Shown: positions 15,957 to 25,270, numbered from the stretch's first letter. The stretch: 39,824 bases of DNA from Candidatus Polarisedimenticolia bacterium (GCA_036004685.1 DASYRE010000035.1:1-39824); one strand, 5' to 3'. Numbers and translations are program-made. Notes: generated by a model from the sequence alone, not told the origin.

Positions 15957-17132
15957 TCAGGGCTTCGCGGGCGCCTTCTTGCCGGGCTTCGATCCCGCCG
16001 GCGGCAGCCGGTCGCCGTGCACCTCCGAGCGGGCGCTCTCGTTGGGAGGAACGCTCCGGTCCAGCGCGGTGAGGGCGTAATAGTACTTGACCCCCGGCTG
16101 CGGGGTGGCGTCGCCGTAGGTCGATTCCGCCGGCCCGACGCTGGCGATCGCCTCGAATTCCCCGGCCTCCTGCTGCGAGCGATAGATGCGATACCCCGCC
16201 AGATCGGGTTCGCTGTTGGGAAACCAATACAACTTGATCGTTCCATTCTCCGCGGAAACGGCGAGCCCCGTCGGAGGCGCCGGCGGATAGACGTCCTGGG
16301 GCGTCACCGAAAGCGGCGTCGAGTCCCGGCTTTCGACGAAGGCTTTCCCGGACATCACCGACCGGACGACGTAGGTATAGCTCTTCCCGAAGAGGAATTC
16401 CTCGTCATCGTAGAACGGCTGTTGCAGGGGCTTTTCGTTCCTCGGCCTCTCGGGGATCGTTCCTGCCGCCTCCGTCCGATAGAGATTGTAGAGGATCGTT
16501 TCCTGGTCCGCTGCGCGGGCCGGAGGCTCCCAGCTGATCCGAATCTTCCTTTCGGAAACCTCCGATCTCACGTTGTCCGGCGGCAGCGGCGGCGGCAGGA
16601 TGCGGAGCGTCACCAGCAAGGAGAGAGGAGAAGAGTGCTTCTCGACGTCGACCACCGTCATCGCGTAGGTGACCTCCCGCCCCTTCTCGGGGATGGCCAC
16701 GGTCAGCGGGTGCGGATCGGTATAAGCGACCCGGCGCCCCGCCATCGCCTTGCCCAGGACCTCCCCGGACAGCGTGGCGATCCGCTTCGATTCGCGATTG
16801 AACTGGCGGATAGCCGTCCGCTGGGCCGTCCTGCCACTCGTGAGTCCCTGCCCCAGGCCCCCTTCCAGCCGGAAGATCCGGACCTCCTGGATCGGCGCCA
16901 ATGGCCCGCCATCCTGGTTCTTGTCGGGAAGGACGGCGGTCAGGAGGACTTCCTCGCCCTGCTGCTTGCACGCCAGCGAGGAAACCCGGTCGGGGCCTTT
17001 GAGAAGCGGGGCGAGAGGCGGCCCCTTCTTCCCGCAAGCCAGCGCCGCGAGAAGGCCGGCCGAGAGAACCACTCTCGCGACCGGCGTCCAAAGCTTGCGA
17101 CCTGGCGTCCGGGAACGCTCGGGAAGGCTCAT
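15957..17132 (-). CDS. Lipoprotein with LptM-like N-terminus and fibronectin type III domains
   Basis: A 391-aa lipoprotein. The hydrophobic signal VARVVLSAGLLAALAC ends at the Cys of CGKKGPPLAPLL, which closely resembles the CGxKGPLxxP start of the LptM (YifL) family. In E. coli lptM is the gene directly upstream of dapF, as here. Unlike that short protein, this one continues with about three fibronectin type III-like beta domains; PPLPPDNVRSEVSERKIRIS and PPAPPTGLAVSAENGTIKLY are typical domain openings. The C-terminus is Lys/Pro/Ala-rich. It is probably anchored in the outer membrane facing the periplasm. LptM helps assemble LptD in E. coli; whether this larger form does so is unknown. The ATG at 17132 was chosen over an in-frame TTG at 17162 that lacks a ribosome site. 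Confidence 0.8.
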   Translation of the reverse strand: MSLPERSRTPGRKLWTPVARVVLSAGLLAALACGKKGPPLAPLLKGPDRVSSLACKQQGEEVLLTAVLPDKNQDGGPLAPIQEVRIFRLEGGLGQGLTSGRTAQRTAIRQFNRESKRIATLSGEVLGKAMAGRRVAYTDPHPLTVAIPEKGREVTYAMTVVDVEKHSSPLSLLVTLRILPPPLPPDNVRSEVSERKIRISWEPPARAADQETILYNLYRTEAAGTIPERPRNEKPLQQPFYDDEEFLFGKSYTYVVRSVMSGKAFVESRDSTPLSVTPQDVYPPAPPTGLAVSAENGTIKLYWFPNSEPDLAGYRIYRSQQEAGEFEAIASVGPAESTYGDATPQPGVKYYYALTALDRSVPPNESARSEVHGDRLPPAGSKPGKKAPAKP

Positions 17133-17172
17133 GCGGCGGTCAGGCTCCCGCGTCTGACACAAGGAGGAAGAG

Positions 17173-18582
<1,410 letters not shown>

Positions 18583-18587
18583 CCCGC

Positions 18588-19124
18588 TCAGAGGGACTCC
18601 ACGCAGATGGAGTCGTTCGTGTAGATGTCCAGGGTGGAGGCGATCATCATCGCCTCCCGGGCGATCTCCCGCGCCGGAAGCGTCGAATGCGACGCCAGCG
18701 CGCGCGCCGCCGCGAGCGCCATCGGCCCGCCTGATCCGATGGCGATGAGGCCGTCGTCGGGCTCGATCAGGTCGCCCGTTCCCGAGAGGAGATAGGAGTG
18801 GCCGGTGTTGGCGACCACGAGGTGCGCCTCCAGCCGCCGCAGGACCCGATCGGTCCGCCAGTCCTTCACCAGCTCCACCGAGGCCCGCTCCAGGTTCCCC
18901 CGGTACTCCTCCAGCTTGGCTTCGAATTTGGTGAAAAGCGAAAAGGCGTCCGCGGCCGAGCCCGCGAAGCCGGCCAGAATCTTCCCGTCGAGGAGCTTCC
19001 GGATCTTCCGCGCGCCGTGCTTCAGGACCGTCTGACCCAGCGTGACCTGCCCGTCCCCGGCCATGGCCACTTCATTATGATGTCGAACGCAGAGGATGGT
19101 GGTGTGACGGAAGGGCGAGGGCAT
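18588..19124 (-). CDS. hslV: ATP-dependent protease peptidase subunit HslV
   Basis: A 178-aa proteasome-like peptidase that forms a double hexamer capped by HslU. The nucleophile is the Thr of HTTILCVR, exposed after removal of a short propeptide (MPSPFRH). [13 protein letters not shown] and the [13 protein letters not shown] turn are the conserved core, and the protein ends [13 protein letters not shown]. An in-frame start exists at 19199, but it falls inside the -35 element of the promoter at 19171-19199. The ATG at 19124, with AAGGA upstream, gives normal HslV length. It is the first gene of the group hslV-hslU-lipoprotein-dapF-membrane protein. Confidence 0.96.
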   Translation of the reverse strand: MPSPFRHTTILCVRHHNEVAMAGDGQVTLGQTVLKHGARKIRKLLDGKILAGFAGSAADAFSLFTKFEAKLEEYRGNLERASVELVKDWRTDRVLRRLEAHLVVANTGHSYLLSGTGDLIEPDDGLIAIGSGGPMALAAARALASHSTLPAREIAREAMMIASTLDIYTNDSICVESL

Positions 19125-19170
19125 GGCGCTCTGATCCTTACGGCTCAATGGGATGACGCAGATCCTCGCG

Positions 19171-19199
19171 ATTATGTCAGCGGGGAGGGGGGGAGTCAA
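19171..19199 (-). promoter_or_regulatory. Sigma-70-type promoter of hslVU operon
   Basis: On the minus strand TTGACT (19199-19194), a 17-base C-rich spacer and CATAAT (19176-19171) make a strong promoter with a start near 19164. It fixes the hslV start at 19124. I see no CIRCE-type heat-shock operator. Confidence 0.65.
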
Positions 19200-19218
19200 A
19201 TTCTCACGAAGACGTGGT

Positions 19219-21315
19219 TCAGGCGGGCAGCAGAGAGATCCGCGCGTCGACGGCGAACGAGTCGTCGCGCCCCGAGCCGGCGATGAAGGGATTGACGTCG
19301 ACCTGCTCGATGGCGGGGAAGTCGCTCAGCAGCTGCGAGAGTCTCAGCAGCATCTCCGCCAGGAGCTTCCGGTTCACCCCTTTCTCCCCCCGGAATCCCT
19401 CGAGCAGCGGGTAGCCGCGGATCGACGCGATCATCTCCCGCGCGTCGAGATCGGTGATCGGGTGGATCCGAAAGGCCACGTCCTTCATCGCCTCCACGAA
19501 GATCCCGCCGAGCCCGAACATGAGCAGCGTTCCGAACTGGCGGTCCTGAAACGAGCCGAGGATGACTTCCCGCCCGCCCCGGACCAGTTTCTGGATGAGG
19601 ACGGGCAGGGACTTCCGCTTGAGGCGCCGTGCCATCTCTTCGTAGGCCCGCCCGACCTCGTCTCCGTTGCGCAGATCGACCCGCACCCCTCCCACCTCGG
19701 TCTTGTGGGAGAACTCCTCGAGCAGGACCTTCATGACGACCGGATAGCCGACTTCCATCGACGCTCCGATGGCGTCGGCGATGGTGGTCGCGACCCGTCC
19801 CCGGGGCCACGGCATGCCGTAGGCCGAGAGGACCTGCTCGGCCTCCACGAACGAGAGCTGCCGGCGCCCGGCCCGGCGCGCCGCCTTGAGGATCGCGGCG
19901 ACCTTCGGCTTGCGGACCGAGAACCGGATCTTCTTGCCGCGAGGCTTCTCGCGGATCCGGCGGTAGCGATCCATCGCCGCCATCGCCTGCACCGCCGGCT
20001 CCGGGTATGGATAGACCGGAATCGAATTGTCCCGAAGGGTCTGAACCCCTTCCTCGCCCCGGTCCTTCCCCATGAAGCAGCTCAGGACCGGCTTCCGGTT
20101 CTTCCGCGACACGCGGACGATCGTCTCGGCCACCTCCTGGGCGTTGATCATCGTCGGTGTCACGAAGAGCACGAGCACGCCGTCGACGGTCGAATCGGCA
20201 AGCAGCGCCCGCAGCCCGATTTCGTAGCGCGGCGCGTCACCGGAGGCGATCAGATCGACCGGGTTCGCGACGCTGCACTCCGGCGGGAGCTTCGCCTTGA
20301 GGATCCGGCGCGTCTTCTCCTCCAGCGGCGCAAGGTCCAGCCCGAGGTTGACGGCCGCGTCGGTGGCCATGATCGCCGGGCCGCCGGCGTTCGTCAGGAT
20401 GGCCACGCGGTTGCCGCGCGGCAGCGGCTGGCTCGTGAAGGCGCTGGCGAGGGTGAACATCTCCTCGATCGTCCCGACGCGCAGGACGCCGCATTGATCG
20501 AAGAGCGTCGAGCTGGCCCGGTCCGCGCCCGCCAGCGCCCCGGTGTGCGACATCGCCGCCCGGGCGCCCGCCTCGGTCCGCCCCGATTTCACCGCGATGA
20601 TCGGCTTCTTGCGCGTGACCCGCTGCGCGATCTGCGTGAACTTGCGCGGATTCCCGAAGCTCTCCAGGTACATGAGGATGACCCCGACGGAAGGGTCGTC
20701 CTCCCAGTATTCGATCAGATCGTTGCCCGAGATGTCGGCCTTGTTCCCAACGCTGGCGAACATCGAGATCCCCAGGCTGACCTGGCGGGCGTTGGCCAGG
20801 ATGATCTCGCCGAGTGCCCCCGACTGCGACATGAAGCCCGCCAGGCCCCGCGTCGGCGCCGTCGCCGCGAATGTGGCGTTGAGCCCGACGGCCGGGTCGG
20901 TGTTGATCACCCCCATGCAGTTCGGCCCGATCATCCTCATGCCGGCGCGGCGCACCATGTCCCGAACCTTCGCCTCCAGCTTCGCCCCTTTCTCCCCGAC
21001 CTCCCGGAACCCGGCGGTGATGACGACCAGGCCGCGGACCTTCTTGTCGCGGCATTCCCGGACCGCCTTTTCCACGGCGTCCCGCGGCACCACGATGACC
21101 GCCAGATCGACCGGATCGGGAATCGCTTTCACCGAGGGGTAGCACTTCATCGAATGCAGGACCTGGGTATGGGGATTGACGGGGAAGACGGCCCCCTGGA
21201 ATCGGCCGGCGAGCAGCTTGTGCAAAATTTCGCTGCCGATCGAGCCCGGGCGCCGTGAGGCGCCGATCACGGCGACCGAGGAGGGCCGGAAGATGGCGTC
21301 CAGACTTCGGTTCAA
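19219..21315 (-). CDS. Acetate/acyl-CoA ligase (ADP-forming), fused alpha-beta subunits
   Basis: A 698-aa NDP-forming acyl-CoA synthetase that reversibly makes ATP or acyl-CoA from ADP, phosphate and CoA without pyrophosphate. The N-terminal CoA-binding domain opens [20 protein letters not shown]. The succinyl-CoA ligase-like domains follow with [19 protein letters not shown] and the phospho-histidine loop [10 protein letters not shown]. The C-terminal ATP-grasp domain (about residues 470-698) contains [21 protein letters not shown] and [19 protein letters not shown]. Substrate range is not clear; acetate, propionate, aryl acids and branched acids are all known for the family. Translation probably starts at a TTG with GGAG 7 bases upstream. 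It follows the histidine kinase gene by 65 bases on the same strand. Confidence 0.93.
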   Translation of the reverse strand: MNRSLDAIFRPSSVAVIGASRRPGSIGSEILHKLLAGRFQGAVFPVNPHTQVLHSMKCYPSVKAIPDPVDLAVIVVPRDAVEKAVRECRDKKVRGLVVITAGFREVGEKGAKLEAKVRDMVRRAGMRMIGPNCMGVINTDPAVGLNATFAATAPTRGLAGFMSQSGALGEIILANARQVSLGISMFASVGNKADISGNDLIEYWEDDPSVGVILMYLESFGNPRKFTQIAQRVTRKKPIIAVKSGRTEAGARAAMSHTGALAGADRASSTLFDQCGVLRVGTIEEMFTLASAFTSQPLPRGNRVAILTNAGGPAIMATDAAVNLGLDLAPLEEKTRRILKAKLPPECSVANPVDLIASGDAPRYEIGLRALLADSTVDGVLVLFVTPTMINAQEVAETIVRVSRKNRKPVLSCFMGKDRGEEGVQTLRDNSIPVYPYPEPAVQAMAAMDRYRRIREKPRGKKIRFSVRKPKVAAILKAARRAGRRQLSFVEAEQVLSAYGMPWPRGRVATTIADAIGASMEVGYPVVMKVLLEEFSHKTEVGGVRVDLRNGDEVGRAYEEMARRLKRKSLPVLIQKLVRGGREVILGSFQDRQFGTLLMFGLGGIFVEAMKDVAFRIHPITDLDAREMIASIRGYPLLEGFRGEKGVNRKLLAEMLLRLSQLLSDFPAIEQVDVNPFIAGSGRDDSFAVDARISLLPA

Positions 21316-21380
21316 AAGAGGACTCCGCGAGGAAGGGGGGCCGGGCCGGCGCGGATGTTACCGAAGGGGGATCGAAGGTG

Positions 21381-22928
21381 TCAATGCGAAGGGTCGGTCG
21401 TATCCGCGGGGAAGAAGTGCATCTCCACGCGCGTCCCGGCGCCCGGCGCGCTGTCGATGTCGATGGTCGCCCGATGCTGCTCGACGATGCGGCGGACGAT
21501 CGCCATCCCCAGACCCGAGCCGCGCTCCTTGCCCTGCGTGAAGAACGGCTCGAAGACGCGGGCGACGGTCTCGGCGTTCATGCCCGGTCCCGTGTCGGAG
21601 ATCGAGAGCCTCGAGTGACCGTCCACGGAGGCTGTCTCGACCTTGAGCGTTCCGCCCCCTTCCATCGCCTCCACGGCGTTCCCGACGATGTTATGAAGAA
21701 GCCGGACCATCTTCTGCCGGTCCAGAGGAAGCTCCTCCGACTCCTCCAGCCGCGCGTCGAGCCGGATCTTCTCCTTCTCGAGCCGCGGCGCCACGGAGTT
21801 GAGGAAGTCCCGGACCAGGGCGCTCAGCGAGGTCGCCTGAACGTTCAGCGGCTGCGCCTCGGAGGAGAACTCGAGCATCTCCCCGGAAAGGCGCGCCAGG
21901 CGATCGACCTCGTCGATGATCACGTTGAGCTTCTCCTTGTGCGCCGCCTCCGGGACCTTCATGCGGAGCAGCTCCGCCGTCCCGCGCAGCGCGGCAAGCG
22001 GACTGCGGATGTCGTGGACGATCGACGCCGCCATCCGGCCGATCGTCGTCCAGCGCTCGTTCTGCACCCGCTCGCTCACCATCCGGGCGTTCTCGATCGC
22101 CACGGCGGCGAGCCCCGCGAGCACCTCCAGCACCTCCCGGTCCGTGGCGTCGGGAAGCGCCGAGCGCTGGTGGCTGTCCATGTAGACGATGCCGATGATT
22201 CTCTGCTGGATCTTGAGCGGCACGCAGCCGATCGTCTCCAGCCGCAGGCGCACGATGCTCGCCGACTGATCGCGCTCGCCCGGCCCGAGCTGGCTCGTCC
22301 GGAACTCCGCCTGCCCCGTCTTGGCGACGCGCAGCGCGATGCTCCGGCTGAATTCCAGCTGCTCCTCGGAGACCTGCTCCTGGGCTTCGCCGCGCGACGC
22401 GCGCAGCTTCAAGTTGTTCCCCTGCCGGAGAAACAGATAACCGCGCTCCGCTTGAGAGATCCGCAGGCAGGCTTCGAGCACCCGCCCGAGGACCTCTTCC
22501 AGATCCAGGGTGGAAAGGAGGACCTTGGAGATCTCCAGGACTTCCTGAAGGCTTTCGTCGCGTTTGCCGCGTGAAGGGACCGGCGTGACGAATTCTTGGG
22601 GCCTGACCGCGTCGTGAGGCTGAGAGAGGAAGCGGATGCGGTAATTCCCCGGCCGGCCGAGCACCACCATCGATCCGTGGGAGAGACGCTGCGGACCCTT
22701 GACCGGCGTGCCATCGACCCAGGTCCCGTTGGTGCTTCCCAGGTCCTTGACGACGAAGCTTCCCCCCACCGGCTCGATCCGGGCGTGGAGCCCCGAAACG
22801 AAGGTCTCCTCGATCACTACATCGCAATCCGCGGAACGCCCGAGGGTCAAGGGATTGCGCTCCAAGGGAATCAGCTTCCGATTCCCTTCCGAGGTGACGA
22901 CCTCGAGCGATGCTCCCCCGCCTTGGGA
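21381..22928 (-). CDS. FHA-GAF sensor histidine kinase
   Basis: A soluble 515-aa histidine kinase. Residues about 8-95 form an FHA domain (LTLGRSADCDVVI, GLHARIEP, STNGTWVDG) that binds phosphothreonine peptides. A GAF domain follows (about 120-275). Next is HisKA, with His305 in SIVHDIRSPLAALRG, and a HATPase domain with NIVGNAVEAME, ISDTGPGM and GSGLGMAIVRRIV. The FHA domain suggests that a Ser/Thr kinase, perhaps one like that at 32248, feeds into this two-component route. There is no membrane segment and no partner response regulator nearby. The GTG at 22928 was chosen because AAGGAG lies 7 bases before it and the promoter at 22963-22990 lies inside the longer frame. Confidence 0.9.
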   Translation of the reverse strand, partial: SQGGGASLEVVTSEGNRKLIPLERNPLTLGRSADCDVVIEETFVSGLHARIEPVGGSFVVKDLGSTNGTWVDGTPVKGPQRLSHGSMVVLGRPGNYRIRFLSQPHDAVRPQEFVTPVPSRGKRDESLQEVLEISKVLLSTLDLEEVLGRVLEACLRISQAERGYLFLRQGNNLKLRASRGEAQEQVSEEQLEFSRSIALRVAKTGQAEFRTSQLGPGERDQSASIVRLRLETIGCVPLKIQQRIIGIVYMDSHQRSALPDATDREVLEVLAGLAAVAIENARMVSERVQNERWTTIGRMAASIVHDIRSPLAALRGTAELLRMKVPEAAHKEKLNVIIDEVDRLARLSGEMLEFSSEAQPLNVQATSLSALVRDFLNSVAPRLEKEKIRLDARLEESEELPLDRQKMVRLLHNIVGNAVEAMEGGGTLKVETASVDGHSRLSISDTGPGMNAETVARVFEPFFTQGKERGSGLGMAIVRRIVEQHRATIDIDSAPGAGTRVEMHFFPADTTDPSH

Positions 22929-22962
22929 CACCTTTATTCTCCTTACGGGCTGCGCCGTACCG

Positions 22963-22990
22963 AATATAAATCCAACAGGCTGGAAGTCAA
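22963..22990 (-). promoter_or_regulatory. Sigma-70-type promoter of the FHA-GAF histidine kinase
   Basis: On the minus strand TTGACT (22990-22985), a 16-base spacer and TATATT (22968-22963). It is back to back with the plus-strand promoter at 23005-23034. Confidence 0.6.
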
Positions 22991-23004
22991 TGCACATCAG
23001 CATC

Positions 23005-23034
23005 TTGACACAGCTTCCGGCGGTTTTCTAGACT
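23005..23034 (+). promoter_or_regulatory. Sigma-70-type promoter giving a leaderless DUF2905 mRNA
   Basis: TTGACA (23005-23010), an 18-base spacer and TAGACT (23029-23034). The expected +1, seven bases after the -10, is 23041, which is the A of the ATG. No Shine-Dalgarno sequence precedes the gene. Confidence 0.55.
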
Positions 23035-23040
23035 GGGCCC

Positions 23041-23265
23041 ATGCCGACGCCGGAGAGCCTTGGAAAGCTGCTGATGCTGATGGGAGCGATTCTCCTGGGC
23101 CTGGGTGCGCTCTTCACCCTGGCCGGGAGGATTGGCTGGCTCGGCAAGCTGCCGGGGGATTTCCGTTTCGAACGGGGTGGCTTCTCTTTCTACTTTCCGC
23201 TCGCCACGTCGCTGCTGCTGAGCATCCTGCTGACACTCATCATCAACCTATTCCGCCGCCACTGA
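23041..23265 (+). CDS. DUF2905 family small membrane protein
   Basis: A 74-aa protein with two hydrophobic helices (LLMLMGAILLGLGALFTLAG and FPLATSLLLSILLTLIINLF) joined by the short loop RIGWLGKLPGDFRFERGGFSF. The LPGDFRFERGGFSFYFPL signature is diagnostic of DUF2905, widespread small inner-membrane proteins of unknown function. It appears to be translated from a leaderless transcript. It converges on the transporter gene. Confidence 0.88.
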   Translation: MPTPESLGKLLMLMGAILLGLGALFTLAGRIGWLGKLPGDFRFERGGFSFYFPLATSLLLSILLTLIINLFRRH

Positions 23266-23272
23266 ATCAGAC

Positions 23273-23291
23273 CGGACGCCCATCCCGTCCG
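23273..23291. terminator. Short hairpin between convergent genes
   Basis: CGGACG and CGTCCG arms with a 7-base loop lie 8 bases after the DUF2905 stop and 22 bases after the transporter stop on the other strand. There is no U-tract, so terminator function is uncertain. Confidence 0.3.
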
Positions 23292-23312
23292 ACGCACGGA
23301 TTCATACTCCCC

Positions 23313-24242
23313 TTAAGGCTCGAAGACCAGCGTCCCCTCGCCCGGCCTCCGGACCATCCGACGCCCGTACAGCAGGCAGACGATCCCGACGACGATGATC
23401 GCCCCGCCCAGGAGCTGCCGGGACGTCGGAAGCGTCGTGAAGACCACGTAGGCCGCCAGGAGCACGAAGAACGGCTGCAGCGTCTTGATCGCCGTGGCGC
23501 GCGTCACGTCGATCCGCGCCAGGCTCGCATAGAAGGTGACGTTGGCCATGAACGAGCCGGCCAGCGACGCGACCGTGATGATCAGGAAGACCGGCGCCGA
23601 GGGAAGCTGCAGCCGTCCAGTCACCAGCCCATAGATCAGCGCAATCCCCGAAGCGAGCAGGGACCGGTAGAAGATCACGACCAGGGGGCTGACCTTGCGG
23701 ACGGCCACCTTCACCAGGATGACCGTGATCCCCTCCATCACCGAGGAGAGCAGGCAGAGCGACAGCCCGATCAGCAGGAGGTTCCCCCCCCGGTAGGTCG
23801 TGACCAGGCTCCCGAGAAGCGCGATGACGACCCCGACCCCCTCGAACGAGTTGAACCGCTCCCGCAGGAAGGCGACCCCCATCAGGACCGCGAAGACGTT
23901 GTCCGCCCGGGTGTAGAACGAGACCAGCGCCGGATCGATCATCTGGATGGCGTAGAAGAAGAGGATGATGGCGACCGCCGAGGAGAGGCCGATCCCAACC
24001 AGGTGCCGCCACGGGTTTCCTTCGGCGACCAGCGTCGTGTGCTTCCCCTGCTTCATGAGGAGGAGCAGCGAGTAGAGCGAGCCCATGGCGAACCAGCATA
24101 CGACGAACGTCTCGGGATGGATGCTCCGGAGCACATACTTGCTCGCCACGTAGGTGATTCCCATGCACGCGGCGGAGGTCAGCGACAGGAGCATTCCCTG
24201 AACTTCGCGGGACTGGCGGTAGAAAACCCTGGAAGGAGTCAT
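23313..24242 (-). CDS. DMT-superfamily (EamA) transporter
   Basis: A 309-aa inner-membrane protein with about ten hydrophobic helices arranged as two EamA repeats. The first half includes SLTSAACMGITYVASKYVLR and ALVSFYTRADNVFAVLMG, and the second YRSLLASGIALIYGL and TRATAIKTLQPFFVLLAAYVVF. The helix-proline and helix-Thr/Gln patterns match drug/metabolite exporters. The substrate cannot be predicted; amino acids and small metabolites are common in the family. A GAAGAGG ribosome site lies upstream of the ATG. It stands alone as a transcription unit, converging with the DUF2905 gene. Confidence 0.9.
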   Translation of the reverse strand: MTPSRVFYRQSREVQGMLLSLTSAACMGITYVASKYVLRSIHPETFVVCWFAMGSLYSLLLLMKQGKHTTLVAEGNPWRHLVGIGLSSAVAIILFFYAIQMIDPALVSFYTRADNVFAVLMGVAFLRERFNSFEGVGVVIALLGSLVTTYRGGNLLLIGLSLCLLSSVMEGITVILVKVAVRKVSPLVVIFYRSLLASGIALIYGLVTGRLQLPSAPVFLIITVASLAGSFMANVTFYASLARIDVTRATAIKTLQPFFVLLAAYVVFTTLPTSRQLLGGAIIVVGIVCLLYGRRMVRRPGEGTLVFEP

Positions 24243-24284
24243 CGACGCGAAGGCCTCTTCAAATAAGGATTCCTGAACGAAAGG

Positions 24285-24512
24285 TCATAGCGGCCCGGGC
24301 GGAAAATATGGCCTCCCGGGTCCCCCTCCGCAACACGGCCGGACCCATTCCCCGCCGGAATAACCCGCCGACATCATCGAATCTGATGCGTCCGTCAGGA
24401 TTTTATGGTGCGGATTTGAGTCTTCCACGGGAAACGACCCGAAATCCTGAAACAGAGCGCGTTGCATCGAACTAATTATTGCATTTGCATCAGTTAATGA
24501 CCACCGTCTCAT
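24285..24512 (-). CDS. Possible small protein, 75 aa, unknown
   Basis: A short minus-strand frame with unusually good signals. AAGGAG lies 8 bases before the ATG, and a TTTACG-17-TATTAT promoter lies 50 bases further upstream. The predicted protein begins MRRWSLTDANAIISSMQRAL, has a polar middle part and ends in a Gly/Pro-rich tail (GGGPGRPYFPPGPL) preceded by a CC pair. There is no signal peptide or known domain. It is divergent from the GAIWG-repeat gene and shares its regulatory region. It might be a small regulator or a peptide precursor, or a chance frame: codon bias cannot be judged at this length. Confidence 0.35.
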   Translation of the reverse strand: MRRWSLTDANAIISSMQRALFQDFGSFPVEDSNPHHKILTDASDSMMSAGYSGGEWVRPCCGGGPGRPYFPPGPL

Positions 24513-24559
24513 CAGAGCTCTCCTTCGGTAAGCGCGAGATTTGCTCCAACTGACTGAAA

Positions 24560-24588
24560 ATAATAGACAATTTCCATCTCACCGTAAA
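24560..24588 (-). promoter_or_regulatory. Sigma-70-type promoter of the possible 75-aa gene
   Basis: On the minus strand TTTACG (24588-24583), a 17-base spacer and TATTAT (24565-24560). The -10 matches consensus at five of six bases. Confidence 0.5.
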
Positions 24589-24741
24589 CGCCCTCCATGG
24601 TAGGACGCTAGGCCTGAGACGGTCATTGAAGCATCATTTGTAATTTCAATTGATTAGGAGAAAAGTCCGAAAATCCCTACGGTAATCTGCGTACAGCTCG
24701 AAATAACCTGCTTTTTTTCAATAGGTTTCACGACATCCAAC

Positions 24742-24762
24742 ACAAAAACACCCTGTTTTTGT
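24742..24762 (+). promoter_or_regulatory. Inverted repeat, possible activator site
   Basis: ACAAAAACA-CCC-TGTTTTTGT is a perfect 9-bp inverted repeat with a 3-base centre. It lies about 105-125 bases upstream of the sigma-54 -24 element, the usual distance range for enhancer sites of AAA+ activators. Confidence 0.4.
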
Positions 24763-24809
24763 TGATGTTTTCCAAGCCTCCGGAATCGACCCGTTTTCCC
24801 GCCGATCCC

Positions 24810-24825
24810 GTAAATCATTATTTAC
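24810..24825 (+). promoter_or_regulatory. Inverted repeat near the sigma-54 promoter
   Basis: GTAAAT-CATT-ATTTAC is a perfect 6-bp inverted repeat about 40 bases before the -24 element. It could bind an activator or a DNA-bending protein such as IHF, or be chance in AT-rich DNA. Confidence 0.3.
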
Positions 24826-24864
24826 CTTAGGGCTACGATTTCGTTCTCGACTCCGCCATCGAAT

Positions 24865-24879
24865 TGGCACTCGCATTGC
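24865..24879 (+). promoter_or_regulatory. Sigma-54 promoter of the GAIWG-repeat gene
   Basis: TGGCAC, five bases and TTGC reproduce the sigma-54 consensus, with GG and GC exactly 10 bases apart. Transcription would begin near 24891, giving a leader of about 45 bases with a GAGGGAGGAAGAA ribosome site before the ATG at 24936. Confidence 0.75.
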
Positions 24880-24935
24880 CATTCTCAGGGCCAGCGGCGA
24901 TGGACACATAACCTAAATCAGCGAGGGAGGAAGAA

Positions 24936-25235
24936 ATGAAGACGGCGAGAATCCTGGCGGTGCTCGTGGCGGCGATGGTGATCAGTTCAGTTCTCTTCGC
25001 GGCTCCGGCGGCTAAGTCGACCAGCCCGACGACCGACGGCGCAATCTGGGGCGGCAAGGTTCCCCCTCCCACCAACGGCGCAATTTGGGGTGGCAACAGC
25101 GCAGGTGGCGGTAACAAGCCGACTCGCGTCGTGATCGATCGGCAGTCCGGAGTCGACCACAAGAGTCTCGCAGACTACTTGAAGTCGCTGGCTCATGGCC
25201 TTGGCCTTATCACCGAAGGCGCCATCTGGGGCTGA
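24936..25235 (+). CDS. Secreted small protein with three GAIWG(G) repeats
   Basis: A 99-aa exported protein that I do not recognise. A classical signal peptide (KTARILAVLVAAMVISSVLFA, cleavage near AAPAA) is followed by a short mature part. The mature part contains DGAIWGGK, NGAIWGGN and, as its last six residues, EGAIWG. Between copies two and three lies a Gly/Asn-rich linker and a possible helix (HKSLADYLKSLAHGLGLI). The start has a strong ribosome site. The gene has its own sigma-54 promoter and terminator, so it is a tightly controlled single-gene unit. It lies directly upstream of two sigma-54 activators. The repeats suggest either a surface or binding protein or a precursor of short Trp peptides. 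No radical SAM, cyclase or dedicated peptidase gene is adjacent. Confidence 0.8.
   Translation: MKTARILAVLVAAMVISSVLFAAPAAKSTSPTTDGAIWGGKVPPPTNGAIWGGNSAGGGNKPTRVVIDRQSGVDHKSLADYLKSLAHGLGLITEGAIWG
25038..25232 (+). repeat. Three GAIWG(G)-coding repeats
   Basis: Copies at 25038-25055, 25077-25094 and 25218-25232. The DNA is closely conserved (GGCGCAATCTGGGGC with single-base changes), and each copy is preceded by a codon for Asp, Asn or Glu. The third copy is followed at once by the stop codon. Confidence 0.85.
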
Positions 25236-25270
25236 AATAGCGGCTACTCGTACAGTAAGCAACCCCAGAA

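Larger units (their letters stand above)
24513..24864. other. AT-rich divergent regulatory region
   Basis: This gene-free stretch, much richer in A and T than the chromosome around it, separates the possible 75-aa gene (-) from the GAIWG-repeat gene (+). It holds the minus-strand promoter, several inverted repeats that may be activator sites, and leads into the sigma-54 promoter. Confidence 0.6.

Noticed and set aside
24936-25235. GAIWG-repeat gene as a ribosomally made, enzyme-modified peptide (RiPP) precursor
   Set aside because: It has a Sec signal peptide instead of a typical leader, and no radical SAM, lanthipeptide, YcaO or ATP-grasp modification gene is nearby. Unmodified peptide release remains possible.
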